Shown here in pieces: positions 34,182 through 45,300 of a stretch of DNA of 64,000 nucleotides (the stretch's first letter is position 1; every line of letters begins with the position of its first letter). The stretch is from Alopecurus myosuroides (taxonomy: Eukaryota; Streptophyta; Magnoliopsida; Poales; Poaceae). Position numbers and translations under genes: made by a program. Under the pieces are notes generated by a model. That model worked only from the letters and a program-made list of their open reading frames with translations. It was not told the DNA's origin and did not search any database. The stretch lies in assembly GCA_028641055.1 (NCBI GenBank), contig CM054063.1, positions 177,016,756-177,080,755 of the forward strand, in the 5' to 3' direction.

Positions 34182-35587
34182 TGATACGTATCTATAATTT
34201 CTGATGTTCCATGTTGATATTATGACAATTGCTACATGTTTTCTCCCTTCTTTATGTCATTTTTATCGATTTTCCGGACTAACCTATTGACAAGATGCCA
34301 CAAAGCCAGTTCCCTGTTTTCTGCTATTTTTAGTTTCAGAAAAGTTGTTCTAGAAATATTCTCGAAATTGGAAAATTCGGAAGCCAGGAGTCTTAGAAGT
34401 CCCGGAAGCTTCCAAAAGACCCGAAGAGCCCCGGAGGGGGGCCGCAGGGTGGCCACACCATGGGGTGGCGCGGGTCCCCCCTGCCGCGCCACCTAGGGGT
34501 GTGAGCCTCCTGGCCACCCCCGGCATCGCCCTTTCGCCTATATATACTCCCCGATGCATAAACCCTAAGAGTGTCGACCTTTTCCAAAAAATACATTCGT
34601 AGCTCCTCCGCTGCCGCCGACAAGTTTTGGGGGACAGATCTCTGTTCTGGCACCCTGCTGGGACGGGGAAGTGCCCCCGGAAGCCATCTCCATCGACTCC
34701 ACCGTCATCTCCATCGCCATTGCTGTCTCCTATGATGAGGAGGGAGTAGTTCTCCCCCGGGGCAGAGGGCTCTACGGGTAGCTATGTGTTTCATCTCTCT
34801 CTCCCATGGTGTGATCTATATGTGATCGTGAGCTCTGTAATCTAGTTGAATTCATAGATATTATTCTTCATCTATTATGCTACTCAAGTGGTTTTTGTTA
34901 TGAGATCTCCGTAAACACTTTGATCAAGGTGTAAAGGTGACCGTGTGTGCGCCTTGTGGTTTAGCATTATATTTATATTTTGTGTTGGATAACCCTATGA
35001 ATTTGTTGTGTTTGCGTGGAACCATATGGGTCCCATGGTGATAGCAAGGGGGTTACTTGGTTGGGAAAGTGCTTACTCTGAGGAGTGTTGTTACAGCCCT
35101 ACGCAATGATTAGTGTTCGTTATCCAACCGGAGAGGGTTAAGCGTAGCATAGTGAGAGAAGCTATCTAGTTATTCATTTATGCGATCATTGTTGAGAATG
35201 TCCTCTAGTGAAAGTGGGATCCCTAGGCCTTGTTTACAAGCATTGAAACACCATTTTCTGCCTGTTCTTCTACATGTTTGCTTGATGCCATATTTATTTC
35301 AGATTGCTATTATTACTTATAACCATCCATATTACTCACATTTCACTATCTCTTCGTCGAACTAGTACACCTATATACCTGACAAGTATATTGGGTGTGT
35401 TGGGGACACAAGAGACTTCTTGTATCTTAATTGCAGGGTTGCTTGAGAGGGATATCTCTGACCTCTACCTCCCTGAGTTCGATAAACCTTGGGTGATCCA
35501 CTTAAGGGAAACTTGCTGCTGTTCTACAAACCTCTACACTTGGAGGCCCAACACTGTCTACAAGAATAGAAGCGTGCGTAGACATCA
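34182..35587 (+). repeat. Element D 3' LTR
   Basis: Starts TGATACGTATC and ends TAGACATCA, followed by ATAAC, the right target duplication. It aligns with the 5' LTR throughout. Confidence 0.92.
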
Positions 35588-35592
35588 ATAAC

Positions 35593-36598
35593 ATAATTGA
35601 ATGCATAAATATCATCTCTTCACTATGCTACTCTGAACCACTCTTCGGTCAAATAACAAACATCAATTCATTGCGTAGGGTTGTAACAACACTCCTCAAA
35701 GTCGCATCCCCATGTCTAATTAACCCCATGTTGTCACTATGAGCGCCCTAGAAGGTACTAGACAAGCACCACAATTTCATAGGGTCATCCAACACAAGAT
35801 ATAAATATCATGCTAAACCACACGGTGCACACACTGTCACCTTTACACCGTGATCAAAGTGTCTACGGAGATCTCGTAACAAAACACTCGAGTAGCATAA
35901 CAGATGAAGAATAACATCTACTGATTCAACAAGATTACAAAGCTCATGATCACATAAAGATCACACCATGGGAGAGAGATATGAAACACATAGCTACCGG
36001 TAGAGCCCTCAGCCCCGGGGAGAACTACTCCCTCCTCATCATAGGATACAACAACGTCGATGAAGATGATGGTGGAGTCGATGGAGATGGCTGCAGGGGC
36101 ACTTCCCCGTCCCGGCAGGGTGCCGAAACAGAGATTCCTGTCCCCCGAAACTTGTCGATGGCGGCAGAGCTACGGAACTTTTCGTGGAAAAAGGCTGATT
36201 CATTTAGGGTTTATGCATCGGGGGGGGCATATATAGGTGAAATGGCAATGTCGGGGGGGGGGGGTGGCCAGTGGGCCCACACCACCCCTTGGCACGGCCA
36301 GAGGGGGAGCCGCGCCCCCCTATGGTGTGGTGGCTCCCGGGTACCCCTCCGGATCTCTTCGGACTCCGTGGACCCTCCGGGACTTCTAAAACATCTGGCT
36401 TTTGAATTTTCCAATTCTGAGAATATTTCCAGAACAAATTTTCTGAAACTAAAAACAACAGAAAACAGGAACTGGCTCTGTGGCATCTTGTCAATAGGTT
36501 AGTCCTGTGAAATCGATAAAAATGACATAAAGTTTATAACAAACATGTGGGAAACAACATGGAACATCATAAATTAAGGATATGTTTATGACGTATCA
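35593..36598 (-). repeat. Element B 5' LTR, right piece
   Basis: Continues the B LTR after D and matches about 24055-25063. Minus-strand start TGATACG at 36598. A 12-G run occurs at 36253-36264 next to the TATA box, as in the other B LTR. Followed by GTGTC. Confidence 0.88.
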
Positions 36599-37579
36599 GT
36601 GTCTCTCCAAAAATAAAAGTGCTAGGATCCAACCAAAAGATACATAAAATAAAATAAAACAAAACTTAAAGCAAAATAAAATGACGCTCCAAGAATAAAA
36701 CATATCATGTGAAGCAATAAAAAATATAGTGTTTTGGAAGAAACCTGATATTTTTGTTGATGAAGAAGAGGATTCCTTAGGCATCCCCAAGCTTTGACGC
36801 TTGTACTTCTTGGATATGTCTTGGGGTCACATGGGCATCCCCAATATTGAGGTTTTTCCATTCTTCATCTCATCACATCACACTTCTCTGCCTACACTTG
36901 TAAACTTCCTCCACCTAAAACTTCTCACAATCTTCATTGTCAACGTTAGTGTATCAAAATAATAATCCACCTAGTTCAGTTGAAACACAAGTCTAAGAGT
37001 CAATGTAAAATATTAGCTACTGTCACAACTTCTTTTAAACCTCTTACCCTCAAAAGAACACCAAAAGAAAGAGATTAAGATGCAAATGCAAATATTGGCA
37101 GAAATCTGTCAAAATAGAACAGTCGGTAAAGATGATTTTTTTTCGAAAATATTCTGTTGCTCAAATATAAAAGTGGGAAAATAATGAAAGTTAGGAAACA
37201 ACATGGGTAATATGTATATTGTTTTTCAAAGCAATTCGACGTTCTGGTTGAGAGACATATTTTTTTGGTGCCAGTCCAGAAATCTGTTTCAGAACAACAA
37301 CTTCCCCAAATTGCACTACCTCTCTATTAGAGGTTACTCTTGGCACAAACACGAAATAAAAAGTATAAGTAACGACTGATACAAAGGTAACAACTTCCAA
37401 GACACAAAAAGAACAAAATAAAACAGAATAAAACAAAAGGATAACGAAGGAAAACAAAAGTGGGTTGCCTCCCACAATCGCTTTTCTTTAACGCCTTTTA
37501 GCTAGGCATGAAGAACAAATCATGTATCATCATTCAATTTGAGGAGCTAAAACTCATCATAGAAGCATTAAATTTTCCA
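36599..37579 (-). other. Element A internal region, middle part, non-coding
   Basis: Resumes A after B. Minus-strand order: GCGTTAAAGAAAAGCG block (about 37480-37500), a poorly conserved stretch, then GCTTGGGGATGCC near 36780-36795 and GAGAGACAC at the junction. No supported gene. Confidence 0.6.
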
Positions 37580-38152
37580 CACGCAAGGTTCATAATATCC
37601 TCTCTCTTTTCCTTTAGGTTTACTATTTTCATCAAAGAGATTCTCGAGAACAGCCCAACCAAAATTCTCCTTTAATATCTCAGACATTGCTAAAAGTTTG
37701 AATGGTATAGGGATACTAGTTTCTTTTTCACATTTAGTTCTTCCCTAAAATTTCATTCTATCAATATCTAAAGTTTTCAGAGTATGATTGATGGCAAGAC
37801 CATAACCAAGTATCTTGTAACGAGCAAAAAATTTCCTAACTTCTATAACAATGTCATTAAATTCTAAGAGTAAATCATTCAACACAAAAACCCTTCGTTT
37901 TTTTGGATCCATGCTATAAAGTTTAATAAATATTTGTTGTATGATAGGATTGAAGTTGACAAACCTTGCTTATATCATGGCAACCAAAGAGGCTATAGTG
38001 GTGTCGTAGTTGTGGGCAAGTTTAACTACAAGTTTATCATTAAAATCACGAAGCCCATTAACATGGTTAAAGAATTCTTCAATATTGTTTCTTCCAATAA
38101 TGAATCCACTTTCTACTTTTAGATATTTTATAGAAAATTTAGGAGTAGACAT
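37580..38152 (-). pseudogene. Element A orphan ORF, decayed
   Basis: ATG at 38152, 200 bp downstream of the primer site. Sixty codons are open (MSTPKFSIKYLKVESGFII at the start, then NNIEEFFNHVNGLRDF), ending at about 37970. Beyond this the same kind of sequence can be followed to about 37580 only by changing frame, with pieces such as LNDLLLEFNDIVIEVRKF and SIPIPFKLLAMSEILK. The ORF has the same position relative to the primer site and the GCGTTAAAG block as the D ORF, but I see no sequence similarity to it. Not gag or pol by any motif I know. Function unknown. Confidence 0.5.
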
Positions 38153-38349
38153 CTTAGCAAAACAGTAATAAAAACTAACACGAAGATGAAAACTAAATAA
38201 CAAGGCAAATAAAAGACTAGAAACTAGAGAACTAATATCTTTGGGTTTTTGATAAAGACAAAACAAGACTAAACAAAAGTAAACTAAGAAAGAACAAAAC
38301 AAAAGAAAGAGAGTGGAAGTGTGGGAATCCCCTTGCAGAAAGCTATAAG

Positions 38350-38367
38350 TCCCCGACAACGGCGCCA
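38350..38367 (-). other. Element A primer binding site (tRNA-Asp type)
   Basis: Minus strand TGGCGCCGTTGTCGGGGA, eleven bases inside the LTR end at 38379, preceded by AGTACTTTTTC. Confidence 0.85.
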
Positions 38368-38378
38368 GAAAAAGTACT

Positions 38379-39450
38379 TGATGCTGTCGTTATCACATGC
38401 CCCAAGCGGAAGGTATGATGTAGTCTAGTGTAAATTTTCCACTAGTGTGGAAACAGAGTTTATCAAACCAGTAGGATTTTGTAGTCTTGAAGAAGGTTAC
38501 TTGTATCAATGGTGTCGTTTATCGATGTTGAACAAGAATGGAACCTACACACAATAACAAACTCTCTCCTGCCCCAACTTTCCGGAAGGTTGTCAATTTT
38601 CCGGTCTTGCTGAAAACAAGAGAATTAAACATATAGAGTCCTGCAGAGTAATAAAAGTAAGAACAGAACAACAAGGAAACAATGATGAAAAATTCTTAAA
38701 ATAAGGTTGCAATATGAGGAAAATAGGACTGGGGGCATATGTTCTCTAGTGATATCTCTCCAAAGAAAACAAACATGTTGGGTGAACAAATTACAGCTGC
38801 GCAATCGACAAATCATGAAACTATAACAATACTGTTATGACGAGATATAGTTCACAGGTTCTAATATTGTAGGCATTATGTCAAGGCATATGGACCGCTA
38901 TCAAGAATGCATCCATATCTAAAAGTCCACCTCAAGAAAGCTATCCAAAAAAAATCCCTTGGTATTAAGTTGCAGCAACCAAGTGAATTCTTTGTGTGCA
39001 ACAAACAAATGCATTAAGAACAATACATAATGTAAGAAGTGGTCCTCATCCGTAGACAAGAGCACCGCTGATTTCTCCCTAGTGGAAAGAGCACATCCCC
39101 CCTCCCGCATGTTTTAGTCACTCGAGCGCAGGCAACAAGGAGGCATGAACCCACTATCTAGCATATAAACCCTCTCCTGGAGGTGAAAACAACTACGTGG
39201 CTAAGGTAATCATAAAAACTTGAGAGCATTGCAAGCCAAGATTAAAACTCTCTACAAATATAAGTGAAGCATCTCAGATTGACATGACATAACATGCACA
39301 ATTACATAACAGTGGTCACGAGAACATGGAGGCATAGGGGAGAGAACAAACACCTACCTACTTCTATGGACTGTAGTTCCGAGATGAAGTACTCACGCAT
39401 CTGTCCGGAGGCGATCATGCTGATGTAGAGGCTTCCGGTGACGACCCCCC
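38379..39450 (-). repeat. Element A 5' LTR fragment
   Basis: On the minus strand this is the 3' end of the LTR, finishing GACAGCATCA at 38379. It is cut at 39450 by E; the five bases CCCCC (39446-39450) are the expected left target duplication of E. No gene is supported within it. Confidence 0.7.
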
Positions 39451-40562
39451 TGATACGTCCATTTTGCATCACCGTTTTATGTTGTTATTTCCTATTATTC
39501 ATCGATATATTTCATGTTATGATGCATCCCTTATGTTATTTTATCTTATTTTGCATGTTTCATAATTTTTGGAGAATAAACACCGGGACCAGAAATCTGA
39601 TGGAAAAAGCACCATCGAGACACCCTATTTCAGAAGATCAGAAGAAGAGGAGGGACACCTGAGGTATCTTAGAAGTTAAGAAGAGGGAGCCAGCCACGAG
39701 GAGATCCGGAGGGGGGCCACCAGGGGCCCACACCGTGGGATGGCGCCCCCTTGGCCGCGCTGCCACATGGTGTGGCTACCTTGGCCCACCTCTGGTGGAT
39801 ATTTTTGGCGTACTTCACCCCCAGGGAACCCTAAGCCCCATACCATCATCGAAGAATTATTCCGCTGCTGCCTCGGGGCGGAAAACACCCGAGAGAGAAA
39901 AGCTCTCTCGCAGGGAGAAATCTGCCGGGGAAATTCCTCTCCGGAGATGGGAAATCATCGCTGTCGTCACTGTCATCGCTCCGGGCATCATCAAGATCGT
40001 CATCGTCATCATCATCGCCACCAGCACCATCACCCTCATCATGCACCTTCATCCCGCTGTAACAATTAGGGCCCTCTATCATTGTTTTGCATTAGATCTC
40101 TCTCCCGGTGTGGATTACTTGTTAGTAGTTGATGCTTGTGAGATTTATTGGTGTTATCACTTCATCACCAGATTGTTATCATCCATTATATCACCTATGA
40201 TTATGATCCATATGATGTCTTGTGAGTAGTTCGTTTAGTTCTTGAGGACATGAGAGAAGTCATGATGTTAGTAGTGAAGTTATATTGAAGTAATATCTCG
40301 TGGTTCGGTATTTAAGTTGTGATGCTATTCCTCTAGTGGTGTCATGTGAACGTCGACTACATGATACTTCAACTTTATGGGCCTAGGAGGATGAATTGTG
40401 TATTTGGCTACTAATAGTGGGGTTGCCGGAGTGACACCTAAACCCCCGTCAGAAAACCAATGCACGAGGGAGCGTAGAATCCCGGAGTTTTAATTCTGTG
40501 GTTAGTTTTATCTTAATTACTTTCTTGTATTTGCGGATGCTTATGAGGGGTATAATCACAAG
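39451..40562 (+). repeat. Element E 5' LTR, first piece
   Basis: Starts TGATACGTCCATTTTGCATC. Frames at 39735-40229 and on the reverse strand run through the LTR and encode low-complexity His/Asp-rich products from CAT/ATC repeats (about 39990-40040); not genes. Cut at 40562 by the G LTR. Confidence 0.88.
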
Positions 40563-41122
40563 TGTCGAGACATCGTAGTAGTTTTCATAGACGGGGGTGC
40601 CATGAGACTACGGTAGAGACGTGGGGTAACGGGATAGCGTGGTAACACAGAACACGGGATTTTACCCAGGTTCGGTACGTCGCGACAGTACGGCGTACCT
40701 ACTCCTGCACTTCTCACTAATTGGGACTAAAGCCCGTATAACAGGGTTACAATGTGAGGGAATAGATCTAGCTACTCGGCGAGGATGAACTTCTCGGCGA
40801 GTTGCGTAGAGCTTGAACTTGTGTCTAACTTGACTTGTTTAATCTATCTCCCGTCCGGCTTTATATAATAGCCGGATTAGGGCTTACAGAATAGGAAACC
40901 TAGAAGACTACGTTTAACTTGTAACTTGGAAAGCAAGGAATCCGTCTTCTCCTCCAAGCCAGATCACGTGGGCCGCGATCCGGGTTCTTCTAGAATCCGG
41001 CTTCTGCGCGTCGGACTACTGGGCCGCCCAATGGACCTAAGCCCATTACCACGTAGGCCACCCTGGTAGTCCGGCTCTATGTCTACCATCTTCTATACCC
41101 CTATTCAGTATATATCCGACAG
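40563..41122 (-). repeat. Element G 3' LTR (560 bp)
   Basis: On the minus strand starts TGTCGGATATATACTG at 41122 after the polypurine tract CCTGGGGGCTAC (41123-41134) and ends GATGTCTCGACA at 40563. The left 5-bp flank is ACAAG. The LTR's TATA segment sits at 40861-40870. Confidence 0.85.
40855..40875 (-). promoter_or_regulatory. G LTR TATA box inside an inverted repeat
   Basis: CCGGCT and AGCCGG are perfect inverted 6-bp arms around TTATATAAT. A TATA-like sequence is present on both strands; on the minus strand it fits the LTR promoter, about 260 bp from the LTR start. Confidence 0.55.
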
Positions 41123-41515
41123 TAGCCCCCAGGAAGGATCAAAACTCTGATTCTCCGTCTTTCGTCAAATACATTTTGTCCGGGAAATCTTGATTCAGCA
41201 GTCTTGATTCTTTCTACTTTCCTTTTGAAGGAGATGGCAACATAAAACTCGGAACTATGAAAGTCCGGCTTTTCTTTTCGCGATCCTTCGCGGAAAAGGA
41301 ACTTCTAACGTCAGCGCTTTAATCATGCTGACGCAGGCGACGCTTGGTTTCACGCGGGAAACCCTGCAACGTATCTCTGACAGATTCTCACGGGAAACGA
41401 GGAGATAGCCATCATTCCCCTGTCGTTATATTTCCCGTAGTTTCCGGCGAGCGACACGCGTCGAACATCCAACGGTCGAAAGAGCCGTTGGCACGTATCT
41501 AAACGGATTTCTAGC

Positions 41516-41523
41516 TATAAATA
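41516..41523 (+). promoter_or_regulatory. TATA box of G's antisense gene
   Basis: TATAAATA on the plus strand, inside AGCTATAAATAGCC, about 140 bp before the ATG at 41657. It lies outside the LTR, between it and the gene, so the antisense gene has its own promoter. F's antisense gene has the same box at 50945-50952. Confidence 0.65.
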
Positions 41524-41656
41524 GCCGTCATCGTCCTCCTCCGAAACTTTCCTCACTCCCTCACTGCCTACGCCATTGCTGCGCACGCGAGCTCGAGAGA
41601 AAGTCCTTGTCCCAGGCGCACTTAGCATCAAACGCACCGAAACGCGCCACCAAAAG

Positions 41657-41827
41657 ATGGCATCCTCGCCGTCGTCACCGACTCGCGCCGCCATCGACGA
41701 GCTCGTCAGCGATATGGATCCGCAGCCGGGATCGCAGACGCACGCCGGCGGCGAGCCGGAGAAGACTACAGCTTCCGCGGCGGGCGGATAAAACACTTCC
41801 GCCGCCGCGGACATTGCGGGATCGAGC
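41657..41827 (+). pseudogene. G antisense gene, exon 1 left part
   Basis: ATG 41657 opens a frame of 44 codons (MASSPSSPTRAAIDELV at the start) ending at a TAA (41789-41791). The same frame then continues to 41827, where F is inserted. Taking out F and one 5-bp target duplication joins this frame exactly to the frame at 51822, so both are one exon of the antisense gene. The TAA is an inactivating change or, less likely, shows that translation began elsewhere. Confidence 0.8.
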
Positions 41828-42307
41828 TGACGGGGGGATGATAACCCGGTAGGCCAAACTCCAAGGAGTAACCCGGCCCAAAGGACGGGGCGCAGGATCC
41901 GGCTAAGGATAAGGAAGCTTGTGGAAGGCCCAAGTTTGTAGGCCCAGTAATCCGGATTGTGGGTTATTGTAAAGGAAAGCTAGGGTTTGTGCGCCGTGTC
42001 CGGGTAGGATTCAGGGTGCGCCTTGGGGAATAAGCCGGGGGTACGGGTGCTTTATAAACCGACCCCCAGGTCTAGTTTTAGACAGAGATTGAAGAACCCT
42101 AGCAACATCGTGTGATATCGAGCATCAAGTGTAATCCCAGAGTTGAGTTATTATATCAAGATCGGAGACTCGGCGACTTTGATTGCCGGCTACCAGATCG
42201 AATTGCACCATGTTTTCCTCTGAGCTAAACCCTCTCCCAAACGCCTGTGTCGTCTTGCCCCAAGATCAGTTACCCCAGGTAACATCTGCCGTGATTATCC
42301 CACGACA
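41828..42307 (+). repeat. Element F 5' LTR (480 bp)
   Basis: Contains TTTATAAACC (42051-42060), a likely TATA box about 250 bp before its end. The gag frame is open back into the LTR, with ATG 42209. Confidence 0.93.
42051..42060 (+). promoter_or_regulatory. TATA box of F 5' LTR
   Basis: TTTATAAACC, copied at 51560-51569 in the 3' LTR, where it faces the remaining right part of G's antisense gene. Confidence 0.65.
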
Positions 42308-42309
42308 GT

Positions 42310-42328
42310 TGGCGCCCACCGTGGGGCC
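42310..42328 (+). other. Element F primer binding site
   Basis: TGGCGCCCACCGTGGGGCC, two bases after the LTR. This sequence is usual in the Tat lineage; which tRNA it pairs with (I believe Arg) should be verified. Confidence 0.8.
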
Positions 42329-42371
42329 TGCGTCCAAAGGTGTTTACATCACGGGAGAAGCTCGGAAGGGC

Positions 42372-45300
42372 ATGGAAAATCTTGTCATCGGCGAAATCTA
42401 CATCGACCACGAAGGAGAAAAGATGGTGGACGATTCTGGCTGGGGGCCGGAGTCGGATCACCTCGAATCCGGATCCGTCGTGACAATCGGCCGGATCAGC
42501 GTCTTCATTGGTATGGTATGTACTTCCAATTCGATCCCTGACAACGTTGGATCTGATTCTATGCCAGGAAAAGCCACGTCTATCCGATCAGATGATGAAG
42601 AATCGATTGGAACGACACACCCGGCAGAAGAACCCATCGCGGAGTGGGAACAGCCGGAGGAGCCGGCATGGACCCCACGCGACCGGGCCGAAAGAGAAGA
42701 TGATACCGGGTCTATCCTGGATCTACTGGAAAATCGGTATGAGGAGAACGATGAGGAAGAACAGCATGAATTTACACCGGATATCGTACGCAGAGTTGCA
42801 GTCTATGCGGCCCCCGCGGCCAATCTCAACCAAGGAAACGCACCCGCGGCATCAGTCGGGGCGGCTCAGGCAGTGGCCCAGCAACAGGGCGCGGCTAACG
42901 GAGACCCGGTCTTGGCCCGGGTCGATGGAGAGTCGGCATCAGTAACCAGCAGGGCAGCGGATGAAGAGTTGCATGCAAATACGTTCGGATTCTTAGAAAA
43001 CCGGACACCAGGCGCGGGTCCTTCGAACTCACGCCACCCGGCCCTATTCGATAACAATCTGATTCTAGACCCCACGGTTCTCGCAACGGTTATCACTCCG
43101 GAAAACGCAGCGGAACGCGTCAGGGATCTGGATGTGGCTCGTCGTGCGCTGGAACAGCAAAGAAGGCAGGTAGAGGCAGAAAGGCAAGGGATGGCCACGC
43201 GGCGGCGTGAGCTAGATGCGTTGGAAACCCGGCTCCGAGAGGAAACGTCCATAATACATCAAAGGCACCACACCAGGTTACCAGCAATGGGCGGGGTTAT
43301 TAATCCGGCTAATTTATTTGTTACACCTCAGGACCAGCCGATACCAGTGGTGAACCAGGGAACCGCACCCCAACAGGTGACAGCAGCAACACATCCGACA
43401 AATGAGCGGACCGGGTTACCCCCACCACAAACTAGAGTCACAACCGGCAACGATCTACCACCACCGCCACCATCACGGTTCCGCACGCCAGCCGGCCACT
43501 ACAATAACCCCATGGACAATGTATATGCAGCGACACTCGCGTTGAATCAAATCCCTGTGGGAGAGTCGCCCCATGCAGAAAAGACTCGGCAAGCCATCGA
43601 TCTGTTGCACACTGCGGTGGCACAGCAAGCCAATTATCCGGATCACAGAAGCGGTATGCACGGGACGCCATACGTCAGTCAGCAGCAAGGGAATATCCAA
43701 ACAAGTTCAGCGCGGCGGAGGGAAGAGCAGCAGCAAATGCCGCCTCCTCCCCGCGCTCAGGCAGCATCAGCAGCACAGGCCGTCGTGGACAGTTCTAGGG
43801 CTCGGAGGGCCGCGGCCGGGTCTGCAGCGCATGGACTTCCCACAGCACCGCGCCCAGCCGCGCCCCCCGCGGCATCACACGTTTCTAGAGCAAGGCCGGC
43901 TTCAACCGTTCTTGCGGGACCCAAGTGTCTCTCGGACAATATTAGAGCTGAACCTTACCCGGAAAAATTCAAAGAGCCAGGGAAAGTAGTGAATTATGAG
44001 CCAACTATGGATCCCGAAACATGGCTAAGCAGTTACGAGATGGCAATGTCAATTCGCAACGCGTCCGAGAACCTCCAAGCCAAGTTCATGTACCTGATGA
44101 TGTCGGAAGGAGCAGCAAAATTGTGGTTCACCAATTTACCAGAGGGATCGATCAAGTCTTGGGAGGAATTGAAGACCGCGTTTGTCAAACACTTTCACGG
44201 GACCTGCAGGAAATTATTCACTATTGATGATCTAGAGCGATGCGTCCAGAAGAAGGGAGAATCGGCGCGTAGTTGGGTGCGCCGGGTTATGGAGATACTT
44301 CACTCATCCACGGATATCTAGCCCAAGGATGCACTACAGGCCATGGCAAAAACATGCAAGTATATACCTTTAGTGCAAAAGTTAGCTCGCATGAAGTCCA
44401 GTCGAAATGCGTCGGAAGTCACAATGGGAGAATTGATGGATGCGTGCAACAAACACGCTGCGACAGATACTACAGAAGAAGAAGCTGATGACAAGAAGGC
44501 AAAAGCAAACACAAGCAGTAACGGAAGAACCGGCAATGGATCAGCATCAGGTAACAATGGAAATAGCCAGAACAAGCGCCCGTTCGAAGGAGGCTCCGAG
44601 TTTGTCGCCAACACAGAAGCCGGGTCTTCGAGGCCCAGAGCAGAAGGAAATTTCAACGGAGGTAACCACAATGGAGGAAACTATCAAGGTCCACCAAGGC
44701 CGGGTAACAATTGGGACATATTCAGGATGGCATGCCCGAAGCATAGCAGGAATGGCAGGCCAGCTAACCACTCCCTAGAACAGTGCGCCGATTTACAAAG
44801 GTGGAAAAATGAGGAAGTGCACAGAGCTATGCGAGGTGCAGGGCGGGGAGGAGGACCGGGTCCAGGGGCAAACCCGGGCAACGGCCCACCCCCAGCCGGT
44901 AATCCGGCGGCCGGAAATCAAGGTAATAACCAAGGGGGGGCAGGAGGTTTCCAAGCTAACCCCAAACAATTGGGTCAATATCATGTGCACACCACAGGAG
45001 GTTCTAACAAGGACAAAAAGATACTGAAGCAAGCGGTCAACTCAGTTTCGTTAGCTGTCCCGAGGTACTTGAGATGGTCAGAACAGGAAGTAACGTGGAG
45101 CAGAAGGGATCACCCCGAAAGAGTGGAGCACCCAGGAGTCTTGGCACTAGTAGTCGCACCGCAAGTCAATGGGTATGAACTGAAAAAGGTTTTAATGGAT
45201 GGTGGAAGTAGCATCAATATACTGTACTGGGAAATCTTCCTACGCATGGGTCTCAAGGAATCTCAACTGCAAAAAAGCTCAATAGTCTTCCATGGGATAG

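Larger units (their letters stand above)
29103..35587 (+). mobile_element. Element D: complete non-autonomous Athila-like gypsy, nested in B
   Basis: LTRs 29103-30502 and 34182-35587 (1400 and 1406 bp), target duplication ACAAC (29098-29102) and ATAAC (35588-35592), one base different. LTRs start TGATACGT and end GACATCA. The internal region (3.7 kb) has a tRNA-Asp-type primer site, one ORF of 273 codons, and a long non-coding tail; there is no gag, protease, RT or integrase. Several dozen differences between the LTRs suggest it is older than F and the array at 1904-14187. It is the same family as B but in the opposite orientation. Confidence 0.93.
23631..36598 (-). mobile_element. Element B: non-autonomous Athila-like gypsy, minus strand, hosting D
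   Basis: 3' LTR 23631-25063, internal 25064-28702, 5' LTR 28703-29102 plus 35593-36598 (split by D). Both ends carry the target duplication GTGTC (23626-23630 and 36599-36603). The primer site on the minus strand (28675-28692) is TGGCACCGTTACCGGGGA, close to the tRNA-Asp site. The internal region has only the orphan ORF at 27727-28523, now frameshifted. It is inserted in element A's internal region, just after a GAGAGACAC block. Confidence 0.9.
16768..39450 (-). mobile_element. Element A: outermost non-autonomous Athila-like gypsy, in pieces
   Basis: Pieces on the minus strand: 3' LTR start (21907 down to 21772, then 17064 down to 16768), internal (21908-23625 and 36599-38378), 5' LTR end (38379-39450). 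The LTR start reads TGATACG on the minus strand at 21907 and the 5' LTR ends CATCA at 38379. The primer site (minus, 38350-38367) matches tRNA-Asp. Interruptions: copia-1, copia-2, B and E. Sequence across B joins smoothly once one GTGTC copy is removed, and across copia-2 once one GGGGC is removed. The two LTR pieces do not overlap, so their being one LTR family is inferred. The only coding trace is at 37580-38152. Confidence 0.75.

Noticed and set aside
39735..40229. Frame of 164 codons and His-rich or Asp-rich frames
   Set aside because: Arise from CAT/ATC triplet-like repeats in E's LTR; no start context or family.
42866..43252. Minus-strand frame of 128 codons within F gag
   Set aside because: Shadow of the gag frame in GC-rich sequence.
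44319..44321. Programmed stop-codon readthrough in F gag
   Set aside because: The TAG is within the conserved gag domain rather than between gag and pol, so a plain nonsense mutation is more likely.
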